Of a stretch of 64,000 nt of DNA, positions 35,173 to 49,200 are shown piece by piece; positions within the stretch are counted from its first letter, which is position 1; each line of letters begins with the position of its first letter. The stretch is taken from NCBI GenBank assembly GCA_004154925.1, contig QJNS01000024.1:1-64000 (forward strand), written 5' to 3'. The notes beneath the pieces are model-generated. The model saw nothing but the letters and a program-made list of their open reading frames with translations, was not told where the DNA came from and made no database searches. The translations under genes were made by a program, and so were the position numbers. This stretch comes from Monosporascus cannonballus. Its lineage: Eukaryota > Ascomycota > Sordariomycetes > Xylariales.

Positions 35173-38100
35173 ATGGCAACGGTCCCTAAGCCCCTTTGAG
35201 CAGCTAGGGGAGCTGAGCGGTAGGCGAGCCACGCTACGCTCGATATGCCAGGTGGCACACCTCGTCATCCTGCAGTGATTGCCCTGATTAGATCAGCGGG
35301 ATATGGCTGTGACTTGGTAGACACAGTTGGCGGTAAGGGGTTCCTATTGGCTCGCTTACAACTGGCGCCTCCGTTCTTTGATGCAGGTCAAAGACGGACG
35401 GAAGCGAAGTCCAGATGCGTTCCCGGGGCCAATATTGGCTTACCTTATTTTCTTCTATCCCCGTACAGAATCTTCACTTGATGCGTAGGAGTTGGAGGCT
35501 AAATCTTGCGCATAGATAGTTTGCAACACCGGCAGCAAAAGTTAAGCTGTTACGGTAATCTAGACTAGATAGCGAGACTGACAGAATAATTCACTGAAGT
35601 TGATGACCCCGTGACCAAGCCGGACCGAAATCCCTGGCTGGGCCTAGGGTTCCGTGTCATACCCCAAGGCAACATGTCTGGCCGCTTAGACTTGAAGACG
35701 CTCGAGGCTCTACATGGCCGGTGTTCGGATGTCCTTCGAGAAGATCTATCATCTACGTTGACAACTTCCGGCTTCGAGGATTGGCCGATCCCTTACAGGA
35801 TCCGGTAGTACCCGGACTCTAACAAGGGTCAACGAGCCCTACAGGGACCGAGTGGCTCCGCTGGTCCCGCGAAAGGATTGACTCCGAGTTCGACCCCTGC
35901 GTGGTTCTCTCGCGTGGTTTGGGATCTTTTACGCCAAAACCGGTCGCCCCGCCTGTCTAGTTCCGATGGCGTTTCCCGTCCTGTGAGCACGGTAGCCAAT
36001 AAAGATGCGTTTCAAGACCCGTCCTGCTGTGTATGGAGACTGTGTTACCCTCCTAACACTCGGCCGGGCCGCGGGCACCGAATCATGAATATGGCAGAGG
36101 CCCTACCGTCGGGCTATAGCATGACCTTAATACGAGGATACAAAGAAAACAAGGCACCCAGATGGCCAAGTCAAGATATCGGGCTATGACGCTGATGATC
36201 ATGTCGATATTTTACTGTTCCATGATAGCTGTAAAGTTTTGGACCATTGGCCACTCAGTTACGAAGCTCGTCAGCCCCGAGAATGTATGGAAATGTGGAA
36301 CATAGGATTGAAGATTGTCCAGCCAGGCTCGGACCTGGCTGTAAATACCACCTAAGTATATACTGAGAGGTCGTGGTCCTGGAATTGTGTTATAGGACTG
36401 CCCGAAAAGGAGGAACAAATATGGACTTTCGAGGAGACTGTCCGACATTATGATCAAAATTTCCATTTAGGATCGAGAGCATACAGAGATAGGGAACCGT
36501 AGGCAATCGAGACATAGAGTGTGGCAGTGTTAAGCGCAGCCGATGAATTCTCCTTCCGAGGTGATTCGCCGCGAGAAATCGGCGGCAAGTTCATTCTCGC
36601 ACCATGAAGGCATGGGCTTCTTCGCAAGGTTGACCCAGTTTCTCACACGCATTCATTATCTACGATTATGGACTTACCCCTAGCGCTGGAAAAAAGACAT
36701 AGCCCATAGCTCGCCTGGAGTGCAACAGGTTCTATAGCAGGCCGTAGTAGGCGATGGCGAGGCCGGCGATATACAGAGCTTAGCCTCCCGCTGGCCCCTA
36801 CACTAGAGCTAGATATAGACAGTACTAATAGGGATCCAGAAAAAGACAACCACAGCCATCTTCCCCGGGCCGTGATCTCCGTAACGGTGATCGTTTGCGG
36901 TCCGCAGAATCAAGGATGTTTTATCTACGAAACTCCACTCACTATCTCCCCTGGATCCATACCGGGAAGGTAAGCGGACCCGAATCATCACCGACAACAA
37001 CCTCGTAGTCACCACACGCCAAGATCGCGCACACACATCAGGGTCGCGAAGATCTTCGGTCCCGCCATGTCCCCCGGCGAGACGGCCCCCCTAAAGCTCA
37101 AAATACGTTTCGTTCAGGAACCGGCAGCTGTGGACTTAACCGGGCGGTGCTGGGATGAGCGGACGTAGTATTCATCGGTATCTTCCGGCGCGGAGGAAGG
37201 CGGAGAGACTCGCCCGTCCTTAACGCTACGGGCACGTAAGTCTCCCCTCCCATTACCGCTAAGGAGGATGGCAGATGTTACGAGACATCAGCCTTGCTAC
37301 CCGGCGACAGCAGCCAAGCCGTAGGTGCTTCTCTCCCTGTGTCAGACGGGCGGGAGAGGACACCTGCGATCCTACAGGTGGAAATATCCCGAGCCGAGTG
37401 AACAAGCGAGCTAGATAGCTGAAGGGAAAGAGAGAGATAAGGCGAATCCGCAAAGCAAGGGTTCAGTCATCCTCCCGAAGGGGCTACTTACTCAGGGCCA
37501 CCCTTCTGAGGTAGACAAATGGCGGGATTGGAAGGAGTTGATGGGATCAGCGTGTGGGAGGGGAGGGGGGTCGAACTCGGGGACCCTGGTTGCAGGAGGA
37601 CCCTGAAAACCTAGGTGGCGACGCACGTGGTGGAAGGTACGTAGCAACACAAACGTTCTATATCGGGCTACGCAGATCAGCCACTGGTAAGATCTATCCT
37701 ACTTTGGAAGCTACAAGGGAGAGCACTTTACCGATCCGTACTGGGACGGGAGAGGGAGGGGGGATACGAGGCCGTACCGGATCCCATTGATGTGTGTGCT
37801 GGCGGCTCACGCCCTTGTTGTAGATATTCTCTCGCCGCCTGCCGAATTCATGAATATGGTACGAAACTACTTCAGCGCTTGTTCGAATTCGACATCATCA
37901 ACCTGCCCGCAGCTAATAAGCCGGGGAGGGCGTTGGTCGTCACGCAAGCAGAGCAAAGGATCAATGCATGAAACGGCCCTATGCTAAAACATATTCCGTA
38001 TATGGGTACTGGATTACCTACATCGGATCTCGAGCTCGGGGACTGGGTTGCACCAATACAGGTAAGATCTAAGGTAGTCCGTACCGATTGACTACCGTAT

Positions 38101-39432
38101 CCGACCGTGGGTAGCAGCTGAGCAATAGTAAGGCGACGCCGATCATCCACTCCCAGGTGTCCAATCAGGAGCCGCCTTCATCGCCGCCTGGGTAGTCGAA
38201 TATGGTAATTCCACGTACGACAGGACGACATTGGGATGAAACCCTGGAAAAGTGCGGCTAAGGGTTCACATACATGCATGGAGGATTCAGGGACCGAGCT
38301 GGAAACTAGGTGGATTCGGGGCCCATGCATGCAAGTCTAATAGCAAGTGGTAAATCCGCGTGAACAGATGCAGGATCTGGATAGTCTCGTGTGTGCAGAG
38401 TTCCGTCCCAGAAAGCTATACTAGTGGCCCAAGATAGTCCCATCCTCGGTCTTGACCTGGAAGTCTAGGCCACCAATACCGTAGTAATACGCACCGCAGC
38501 ACCGCGGAGTCAGTTTGTAGACTACGTTGTAGGGCAAGTTTAGCTTCCCTGTTAGGTATTTTCCGTTAACTAACCTTTTCGGCTCTTTGTGCGAATCAGA
38601 AATTCATCATAGCAATAGCGTTAAACCTGACGCTAGAGAGTACCTGGCAGGGATGCTAATATTAGGCCTGATACTCAGGATCAAATCTTAATTATCTCGC
38701 CCAGAGTCTAAATACGATCCTGCCAGGCTAGTTGCTATCTACATACAGTAGCTACCCGCACGAGAGACCGTCAAGTTACGCTGCCCAAATCGGGGTACCT
38801 TGGCATCATCCTGAAAGCATAGAGCTGCTTTCGCCAGATGCATGCTGGGGTGAGAATCCGAATAGGCAGAGACCGACTAAACCACAGCTCGACTGGCAAA
38901 TGGTCGATGCTACCGAACACCGGACCATGCGTCTTCAGAAGTAGAGTCTCCGGAGGAAAGCACAGGAAAGACGGTTCTGGGATGAGAACACCAAGATCCC
39001 GCACGCGTACGAAGTGGCGGCATGCAGAAACTAAACTTTAGCGAGCTCAGCACCATCGTTCGAGTCTCTAGCTCCGTGTCACAACGTCCACGCAGAGTGT
39101 GCCCAGCCCTGCGAAGCTCGAGGTGACGGAAAGGACGTTTGATCGTCCAGGCCACAATTCGGCGTTTGAACAGGTCGATGGTGGGGAGAGAGAAGAAAGT
39201 TACCAAACGTTGGGTATTATTGCGTCCGCTTAGAATCATTACGAAAGGGTATGGGAATCACGGGAGACCTCGTTCATCAGAGACCTGAGAAAAGTCAAGT
39301 GACAGCAGAACCCTGGAATATGGGATATTCCCGCCCCGAAGCAATTCGCAACAAAAAGAGCAGAGCAGCCGTGACACCGTCGTTCCAACCGAACGGCCCG
39401 TCTTCAGGTGCGTCCACCCTGAGTTTGAGCCC

Positions 39433-40508
39433 TCACTTGCGCATCGCGCCGCTTACGGCAAGTGCGTCTGCTGCCACATTTCCCGCGTCGTTTGCATGAC
39501 CCTTAACCCAATCGAAGAGAGTCTTCGCGCCAGCCGCATTCCTTTCCTCGATTTTGGCTCTGATAGCCTCGATGAGATCCTTGTTCTTCACCGGGCCCTC
39601 TTTAGTCTTCCAATTGTTCTTCTCCCAGTTCCTATACCAATCGGTGACGCAGCTGATGGAGTATTTGCTATCGGAGTAGATGCGGATTGACTGGTCTATG
39701 GAGACCCTTTCCATCGCCCGAAGCATGGCTGTCAGCTCTGCTCGTTGATTCGTCTGGACCTCGCCTTCCAGTGGTTCGGAGATGTTCCTACGTAATGTTT
39801 TAGCCATCAACCGCCGGTAAGAATGGTCAATGTAGATGGTAGGGCAAACCTTGGGTCGCCTGCGCCGAAGTAGACGCCCACTCCGGCAACAGCTCCGAGA
39901 CGGCCATTACCACGAGCACTCCCGTCCGTGTAAATGCATTGAATATTGGACTCGGCTTCGGGTGAGCTTTTCTTGAACTTTTTCGCCGGTGGCCCTATTT
40001 CTTGTCCCTCCTGTTCCCTTAGCACCTTCTGTGCAGCCTCGTTCCCGTATGTGCGAATGAATTCAATGGCCCCCTTGCGCGTGTCGAACCTCTTGTATTT
40101 CGGCCCCTTCCATCCCGTGATCGCAGCTGAGGCTGCCTCCCAGTTTGTGTAGATTCCAGGGTCCCGTCCCACGGCGACTGCGTAATATCTCTCCTCATGG
40201 GTACCATCGCTCGCAGTGGACGGATTTCTGCCTTCTACAAACGCTTGGGCATCGGAACGACTGAGGAAGGATTTGTCTGTTCGGCAAAGTTCAGTTTCAG
40301 TCGGCTCATGCAAAACGAGGAACGCTATCAACATACATTGAGCGCCTCTGTATCCGGCCGTCTGCGCCTGGCATTCATTCCAAGTTAGATAGACGCCAGG
40401 TCTCTTTCCGGTTCGAACAGCGTAGTATTTCTGGGCGTTAGGGTCCATCTTGCGCTTCTTGCTGGTAGTGGCCGTAGAGCCTGACGCTTGGCCCTTCTTC
40501 GCAGGCAT
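39433..40508 (-). CDS. Ribonuclease H1 with two hybrid-binding domains
   Basis: Exons are 40508-40337, 40276-39850 and 39787-39433, giving 317 residues; introns of 60 and 62 nt keep the frame. Two hybrid-binding (caulimovirus VI-type) domains are visible: KYYAVRTGKRPGVYLTW... at about residues 27-72 and RYYAVAVGRDPGIYTNW... at about 87-132. After a Lys-rich linker comes the RNase H fold at about 168-315 with all four acidic active-site residues: D175 (IYTDGS), E217 (NQRAELTA), D239 (IYSDSKYS) and D307 (GNVAADALA). The enzyme cleaves RNA in RNA-DNA hybrids, helping remove R-loops and primers. The ATG at 40508 gives a nuclear/cytosolic form; the open frame upstream contains no other ATG, so no mitochondrial presequence is evident. 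Confidence 0.93.
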
Positions 40509-41650
40509 TTTGCGTGCCCTGAGCAGTGTATCCTTAAATAGAGCCGATATAAGACCAGTCCATGACAATCTGCCGAACAATCTGCGGGGCAAACCGCGGG
40601 AGGCCGACCGGAAAGTGACGTGTCGTATGAGGCCGAGACGGGCGGCTTTATCGACAGTAGGGGGCCGCGTGTGGTACGGTGAGGAACAGGGAGTCCTTAA
40701 CAAGCGGTATCGAGAAAGTCAAAGAATCGTCATTTTTCATGCGGGACAAACGAGAAGCCCTGAAAGAAACCTGGATGACCGGTCGTTCTCGTTGATTTCC
40801 GCCTATCTCCCAACGGTTTGTAAGTTGTAAAGGAGGGGTGGAGTAAGGATCGTGCTTCGATCTGGTGGTGGAAGCAGCTCGGAAACGCGAAAACCCTCAA
40901 TCGACACTGATGCGACAGTTTCGGCTGCAGGGTCTCTGATAAGATAAGCCTTACTATCAGCCTGGGTTTGACATGACGTCAAATTTATCTACCAGGTCTG
41001 ATATCAAGGAACACAATTCATAAACCGGAGCACCCGAATCCCTGATACTGGAATAAGAGGTTCATTTAATGATCGAGGTGTATTGCGAGCACTCCAAGGA
41101 GGTGGCCTGGTGTGCCATCTATCGCCTCATTAGACCTAAGCCTTCACACGATCCTTTAGCATACTTCACCAAGCCACAAGAGGCGCGGGTAATATTATGT
41201 CTTATCGGGTGTTTATTGAGACAACTATCTTCTATCTTCATAAGGGCCACTCAAGGGGCCGGAAGAGATATTAGGTCTGTAGACCAAGCAATGACCATGT
41301 CTTCATGCCTGGATGCATGATATGGTCGAAGCAGAGTGAATCATAAGCTCTGTCAACCTTCCTGGCACATCTGCGGCGGGAAGTCCCTGTTGATATATCC
41401 CGAGGACGGTTGCCCGATTCTCAACAATGCTTCTTCGTGGTGACGCTTGAGATGAACTCAATGACATATCTCAACCATGAGCTTCGCCAACTTAGCTGAT
41501 GCCGAAAACCAGGGATGTACGTTGACGACTGAGCAGCTTGCTGACTCATTCATAACGCCAAAACCGACAAGAGGACTACCTAACTCCTGTGCTTGTCGTC
41601 AAATCAAAACGCAACACTCGGGTGTCGTAGAAAAAATAAGACGAAGATGA
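40509..41650. other. Intergenic region between RNase H1 and Tad3 genes
   Basis: It holds the promoter of the leftward RNase H1 gene and the 3' flank of the leftward Tad3 gene. No gene is supported; an 83-codon frame at 41069 has an ATG but no motif. Confidence 0.5.
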
Positions 41651-43241
41651 TCAGGCGTGAAGATGCGGATTGACAACAAGGCGCTCAGCCTCGTCGTTTT
41701 CCCACTCCCATCCTAACATGCTCCAATTGAGCTCCTTCCGCCAGTGCAGTCCCAGCCCTTGGCCTCCTCCACAAGGGCCCTGCGTACACGATGCGTCGGC
41801 TCCGCATAAGTCGTTGCCGCGATCCTCCGAACACATACCTCCGGTCAAAGGCATTCGATGACGGAAGACGATTCGACCCATTCGGGAATGGAGGATTGCC
41901 ATGGCACACATAGTGCATGGCTCGTGAGTCATGTATAGCTCAAGCTCATGACATAAGTATCCATCGGGGCACGGATGCTCCGCCTCAAACACCGTCTGTT
42001 CGTCATCTAACAAGGGCCTATCTTGGAATGCCTCAAATTCCATGACCTGTGCGGTTGAAGGCGGTCTGTTCTCTGCTCTCACTAACTTCTGTGCCACCAT
42101 GCTGATAGCCCTCAAGGCCGCATGTGCCATGGGGTTTCCGGTGTGGCCGATCTTCTCTTGCTGATGCCACCGAGCGTCAGCTGCAATCGCCACGATCTGG
42201 GCGGTCTCCTTGGCTTCGGCGTCGAAATCGGGCGTATCAGCATCTTGCACGTCCGGTCCTATGCCGCCAGCGTTAAGATCACCACCTTCGACACTCTCAG
42301 TCTGGTTATCATTATCGTCGATGCGCATGGATGGTGTGTTGCCATCGTCACTCATTGGTACTTCACTGTTGGGGGCGTCACTGCTCGGAGATCCGGCTGT
42401 CACAGAAGCCGACTGTGTCGCCTCCGGGGCCGTAGCATCTTCCTTTACGGTAGTTGCTCTTCCAGCGTCAGCCTTTCCAGGAACTGTACGTCTGATGATC
42501 ACAGCGCCAATGGGTTCGCCATATCCGGCCTCATGTGATTTCTTGGCGATCTGGTGGGCCAGAGTCATCCAAACTGAGGCGTCGCGAGACACGGTTGTCG
42601 TAGTTCGGCAGATATTGCTTGGGTGGGGCCCTAGCGGATTATTCTTCCGGTAGACGGTCTGCCAGAATTGCTGGGACCACATGTTCGCTTGGACCTGAGA
42701 GGTTGGGGCCAAGAGGGGAACTGGTACGATGCCCACAAAGATGTCATCCCTAATGGCATCGATGGTGGAGAGTCCTCGCACAAGATCCTCATAAGGAATC
42801 TCATCTTTTAGGCCAAGCATGATATAGAGGAAATTAGACTTTCCGGTGTGGGCATTTTTTCCATTGTGTTCGTTCATGAACTGGGACTTGAGGTGAGGTG
42901 GGAGGTCGGAAGGCTTGGAGCACCGACGCAAGTGAGGAAGGTTCTTAGCCGCATCGTCACCGGCCAGAGCTCGCGCAACACTGTCAGCGTAGGTAGGTTA
43001 GCGTTTAATCCACACAAGCCAGTGCAACGAAGTACGGTGGTTGGATGTGGACATACTTCACGACATCGTTAGTGACTCTAGTAGGTGCTCGCGTAACATA
43101 CGCAAGGCCGAGAGAAAGGTTGTCTCGTAGCTCGAGGATTGTCTTGAGGGGTACTAAGGTTCCTAAATGAATATTTTGAGGAATAATCCGTCTGCAGACG
43201 GGGTCGAGTGTCTCGACAACCTCCGTCATGGAATCGCTCAT
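41651..43241 (-). CDS. TAD3: tRNA-specific adenosine-34 deaminase subunit Tad3
   Basis: Exon 1 is 43241-43057 and exon 2 is 42980-41651, joined over a 76-nt intron (GTATGT donor, CTGACAG end), giving 504 residues. The N-terminal part has the LPxHL-type segment (HLRRCSKPSDLPPHLKSQF) and FVGIVPVP typical of Tad3. The C-terminal cytidine-deaminase fold keeps the zinc ligands: a histidine in PMAHAALRAI (about residue 347) and PCTMC (about residue 420). The catalytic glutamate expected after the His-Ala is replaced by alanine, as expected for Tad3, which is the non-catalytic partner of Tad2. The complex converts A34 to inosine in tRNA anticodons. A disordered Glu/Asp/Thr-rich insertion of about 100 residues lies between the N-terminal part and the zinc site. 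Confidence 0.9.
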
Positions 43242-46200
43242 AGCGGAAACCTGCAGTAAGGTGACAAGGCGTCAGGTCTGGCGGATTGCTGTCCAAAGGC
43301 AGGCGACAAAAATATCCCCAAACACGAGAGAGACGGAGGTCTTATCTTGCTGTCCAATCGAAGAGGTGATGCGCCAGCAAAGTTTAAAGCTGGTCAATAT
43401 TAATTCGGGGTGTTGTTTTCTTCTCAATCAGATGAGAAGGTCGCTGGGAATCCACACTATCAAGGCCAGAGCTCTTAACATGGCGCTGATAGGGTTGGTG
43501 TGGGATGGGAGGAAGTGGAAGTCCAGAAGGAGTGATGGAATTATGAGATGATGTACTGAAGGTGGAACGGTTAGAGTCGTGGGGATGGCAGGCAGGCGTA
43601 TAGCTGAAGGAAAGAATAGAAAGTAAGTGCTGCCCGAAGAACAAGGCATCCAGGCAGAGTAGTGTAGAGGTAGGCAGTTGCAAGATTTTGCAGATTGATG
43701 GAAAGTAAACAGTGCAAACTTTCAGAAGTGTGACAACTTTATCAGGTTGCGGCTCCGAAACTGTTGGAGCTCACGTCCTAGGTACTGCCAAATCAATACA
43801 CATGTGTACAATTAAAATTAACCGGAAACGAAAATTCAAATTCTGTAAAAAAAAATTTTAAAAAAAGCCCCCATAGAAACGATTAACAGTTGGGTATCAA
43901 ATATGTATATATGTTAAACTTTTTACTAGCAAGATTATCTGCGTCTCACCACAGGGCGGCACCTTTTCGGGGCACGGTCCCGGCGCCGGCGCCCACGGTA
44001 ATCCCTACGCCAAACGATGGATACACACGGAATCCCGCAGCACCGCCCGAAGGGGTCCCGGCGGCCGAGAGCACCACGTTTAACGGCCGGCGGGAGAGAT
44101 TGCGGGCGAGGATACGTGCACCACCATCTGCCTCCAGAACGGCATCACGACGAATATCTTTCATGCCGTCGGCCCTTTGCTCCGGTCAGATGCTTGCACA
44201 CCGTCCCAACACCCTGGCGCGGCTCTATGTGTCAGTCCGACACAGAGTGGAACACCACGACCCCGGTGAGCAGTACGAATATAGGGATGGGACATCGTAA
44301 CCAATACCGCCATTGCCAATGATGCCCCCACTTAATTATCGTGGCTTATTTAGGTACACCCAGGTGGATTGATAACACCGAATTTATTTCTCTCTTTTAA
44401 GTATGACTCTACGTCGACAGTCCGTGTGATATGCCCGCCCCCATTACCAACAGGCGTCATCCCAAGTCCAGGTTTTCAGGACAGACATACTATTAGCGGC
44501 CCGGGGACCCGGGTGCGATCATCTCCAAGCTCTCGCTGCGATCTAGACAAACTGATAACTTCAACAGAATCTGCGTTGTCATCTTTATCTAGCCGAAGTA
44601 TGACGGCGGCACCCTACCCGTACACCCGCATTCAGAGACTCCTGGTAGTCCACCTCGACACACTTCATTACGAATTCGCCCTCCGCCACGTTGGCCAGCA
44701 CGTCATCATCGGCGAGGAGGAAGAGGCGAGATTGAGACAGCTCATCCCGGTTATTAAGGGGCTTCCCGCCCGCGCCGTTGTTGTAGATCTTGCGCGGTCG
44801 GTCCATGATGGCGCCGCTGGGGGCCTGGGCATTCTGACCGCGCATCAAGGCGAAACGGAGACAGCAAGGCTCGGGCGACGTAAACCGCGTGGTCGCCGTG
44901 TCGTTTTTCCGGGTCGCCCTGCGTTAAGAGCTCCTTTCGCAAATGAGCCTAGATGCTATCCACGAGTGCCTGCCGATGCCGATGGAATCCGGCATGCTGT
45001 GCGCCGTGCGATAGATAGTGATGCCCTACGGTCGGTAAAGCGGGTTAAAGTCCGTACCCAGAAGAAACGCCTCGTTAAAAAGGGAGTCTATAACCTAAGA
45101 GCTCTTTCAGATCCATTGCCATTGTAGAAGATACTACTGCTAGGTGCAGTCGATCTCTTCTATTAAGCTACGGTTCTACGTTGTTACATGTAGCTGGCGA
45201 TGAGTCCTGCTCCGAATTCCAGGACTACAGCTAATAGAAACTAGTCGTGATGGCTTTAAGTAATGGCAAGAAGGGAGGTGGAAGATAATATGCCAACCCA
45301 TCCAGGGGAGCTTGACGCGGAGATGCCGGGTGTGGTTGGTACTTGGCAGGGTGCGTTTGAAGCCGCACCCCGTCGTCCGTCTAGGCCTACCAATTCTTGT
45401 GCTTCATGTTTTCGTAAGCTATAGTACTGCAGTAAACTACCAAGGGTAATGTGGTAACCAAACCAGGCTCCTTTGTCCAAAGGACTAATGGAAGTAGGTC
45501 TCCATCATGCATGCCAAAGTACGACAGTTGACAGCCCGGAAGAGACCCTGTGTTCGTCTTCTCAGCGATATCAGCAGCTTCTTGCCCGGCGTATCCTACG
45601 GTCTGGTAATCCACCAGTATACTTTAACTTGTATAATAGCAGATTCTTTTGGACTACCTCTGCATCATCAACATTATCTCCATTGGTACCTATGGCTTGT
45701 TGCCTCTCACTGTGACTATCCCTGTCTCAGTGACGATGGGGAGTAAGGAAAGGCGATGACATTTGCTGGGGATGAAGTATGTATAATCAGATAAGAATGT
45801 TGCCTGTTGTTAGGCTTATCAATACGCACCGACACCGGCTAACGGTACCTGGATTTAGATTGATTAGTACCTACTGTAGTATAAAGTACCGGTGGAGTAG
45901 TGGGGATAAAGACCAGGTGGGCCAAGGGTCCAATCGGCATTGTGCCCTTGCTTGTGATGTGCAGTAAGAGGTGACGTCTAGGGTCACATACGGTCAAGGG
46001 TCCGATACATGCTTTGGTAGGTATGTGTGGTACGGCTGGTAGCCATCATGTAGGTCTCTTCAGCTTGGAATATACCCAAAACGTCACAGATCCCCTGTCT
46101 CACCTATACGGCTGGTTGCTTTGATGACAAGGGTATCCCCTTTACCATTTCAGATGCGTTTGCTTTATGCTCGGATTAAGGTCTTATGATTACGGATCCA

Positions 46201-49200
46201 ATATCCTAACCGACTTAGCCCCAAGCAACCGCCCCTTAAAAGATCTAAAGTGCTAGGTCATCGTTAGCTGATACATTGGACTCAAAGCCCCTAGTTAGCG
46301 CACCCTATGCTAGCTAGCACAGTTGTGCGTGTTTGCTCCCAGATGATCACAGCACATTAGTAACAAGCTGTCCTTGAAGAAAACAACTTCGTCGAATGTG
46401 CATAAGTTGCTTTAAGTCGCATTATAGACTTGATTACACTTGAATGCAAGGAAGATGTTGTCCGAATCACGTTCGAAACAATTGGTTGGCCTGCTGAACA
46501 ACTTGATGATGCGATCACACTAAGCGCCACCGACTCACTTAACTTCAAAATCCATGCCCTCCAAGTTATCAGAGATCTAATAGCCACGGCGTATCCTGAA
46601 TCATCAGCAGGCGCTTTACCCATTTAATATACCCTTCTGATTCGATATACCCGTGTTACGTCCTTTGGAAATGCCTATTATCAAGTCCCTTCCGAGATGT
46701 ATTACTGCCGTACACATTGTATTAGTTTTCTTCTATGACTAAAACCTCGATGGGCCTTTCTGGGGAGGAGACGGGATAAAGTTGTCAGGGCAAGTCAGCA
46801 AAAAGCGATGCCGAGTTTCAAAGATCTTCCAAGACTTTGCTGGTTCCGCGTGGAGACGGAAGGGGGGGACTCATACGCCAATTTCATCTATCAATCAAGT
46901 ATTGTAAAAGAGATTGCTATATAGTATTTTCTCTAAAGCCGACGCCCCTTTACAAGGCCTATAGCCAGGTACGTGTCAAAGGCACAGACGGGGTAGGCTT
47001 TAAACTAATAAAACGGATGCATCTTCTGCTTTTCGGTTGCCATGACCAAGTTTCAATGAATTCGCATCAACATCCTGGGCACACACCTCGATAAACCCCT
47101 AAGACTCAAGGCTGCCGGCTGCTCTACCTAGATCAGGTAAAAAGCATCACCAGAGAGATTGGCGCCAATGAACACCATCGAGTAATGACCGGGCCAGTCG
47201 GACACCGAAGTTACCAATGTCTTCTGGCGCCATACCAGATGGTACGCGGCAAGGAACAGGTTTTATAGAGGTTGGGCCAGCAGGTCCTATGTTCTCGAAT
47301 GGTCCGAATCAACAGCCATTTTTCCGAGAATTCTAAAGGATCGTGATCCAGGAATGCCTGAGAGGATGTCAGGGGAAGTCCGGCACCGGGCCTTATCCGA
47401 TGTGTTTAGTGCCTATTTCCCATCTCCTTTTCGTATCTTGCACGCTAATTCAAAAGATGCCTCTATTTAGGCCGAAGACTACCATTGATGCCTCGGGGAC
47501 GAGACTTGACCACTTGCCACACCTTCCTCCACAATTTTGCTGGAAGAGAGGACTTGTAAAACTGGACGGGCCCCAAGTCGAACGCGGGACGCCGACTAAG
47601 GACAAAATGCAACCCAGCAACTACGGTGATGGAAATGGGAGTGTGCGCGAAACTCCTTGCGTCCATCATCCTACCCGAGAGGCTACCAAGCTTACGACGG
47701 CTTATCCTCATGCCGAAACCCAAGGTGAAAGACAATATCCACAGGCAAATGTGCTAACACTTGGTCAACATCCGATAATGATTAATGACTAAAAATTACC
47801 ATCGCTTGAATGATCCTGGGTTAGTCCTGTGTAAACTGGCCCAGTTACCGTTGGCCACTGCGGGGAAGCTTCCTGAGCCGCGGACAGCTTATTACCGCAG
47901 GGTTTGCTGAAGAGACGACACCGTGTGCGAGTCTGATGTGTCAATGGGCAGAGGGTACGGCCCGTTGCATGGTTGGAATAATGATGTAGGCTCGTCCAAC
48001 ACGCCACTAATGGGGTATAAGAGAGATACGTATATGCAGGATGCACAGTTCTGGGTGCGCCTCTGCTGCTCTCGACATGTAGGCGCGCCATGGGTAAAAG
48101 CTATGGTGTCACTTGGTTCTTGGTCCTGGATCTTACATGCATGATGAGGCGCTTTGGCGTGTGCGCGGGCTCCGATGTCCGAGGAGGAACGTCGGTATGG
48201 ACTTATTATAGTGATATGGGTAGCTACCAGCATCCTCAAGCTACCCTAAGCGCCAAACCCATACACTTCTGGTCCATAGCCTGGGCCTTGCTCATTACAA
48301 ATGCCTCAGGCGAGCGTAAGACCGGCGATAGTCTAGAATTCGAAGGACTCTGGAACACCACTTCTCTTATCAGTATAATTTGTATTCGGTAAGCTGATAT
48401 ATATCTGTGACAGAGAACGAGAGGCTGCTGTTAACCGCGGCACGAGACTACTATGGTGTAGCCTGACAACCCTGCCCTGCTTCTCTTGCGAGGAATCCTG
48501 GTACCCTCCCTTGATTTTCATTGCGGAAACGAGCTCATTGAAGGAAAGAAAATGTCAGTTTGGCTGCGGCATGTCGAAGATTACAATCGTTCTCTGGCTT
48601 AGTGGCGTTCATGAGTGTTGAGTACCCTACGCCGAGTACCAACCTAGTTTAGGTAGGTAGCAGGGATGCCGCGCAACAGATGGATCGATTGATGAAGTTT
48701 CAAGATGGTGGAATCTGTCGTCTATCTGATGCTGTCCCCGTTATCTCACCGGCACAGTCAGTGCATAAGCTTTGAAGTTCACCTACAACACTTGCAAATG
48801 GCCTGGCCGAGACGTAAGCTGCCCCCGAGGTTGCAGCCACATGGGTCCGGTCTGCACATAATCCCTGATGCTAGAGCTGCATGACGAATGCCAGCCTCAT
48901 CTCGATCCCAAATCTTCGGCCTCAATCCTAGCGTCAGATGCAGTTGGTCCAACTCGCGCGTAATCAACTGTGCAGATCAACGGGAATAACACGTACGGGG
49001 ACAGTCCCAAGACTCTGCTGTTTACTGTGTGACTCCTTATCAAGCACATGATTCCCCGCAAAGGCTGTCACACTTCCGCATGGGATTTCTAAGCTCTGCA
49101 AATATCACTCCGCGGTCTCTAACTGGGGCACATAATAGGTTCTGGCGGCCGGGGGTTGGAGTTGCTTGTGTAACTCGAATAACCATGCATAATAACAGGT

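Larger units (their letters stand above)
30578..39432. other. Gene-poor block, 8.9 kb
   Basis: The first 1-1.3 kb is the promoter and leader of the leftward Mga2-like gene and contains GATA and GGTA short repeats near 31503-31569. From about 32 to 39 kb no gene could be recognised. Open frames are short, mostly without ATG, and overlap on both strands. TA-rich words (CTA, TAG, TAC) are frequent by eye, which would fit old RIP-mutated repeats, but no transposase or reverse transcriptase motif was found. One frame at 34765-35172 begins with a signal-peptide-like sequence and is listed separately. Confidence 0.4.
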
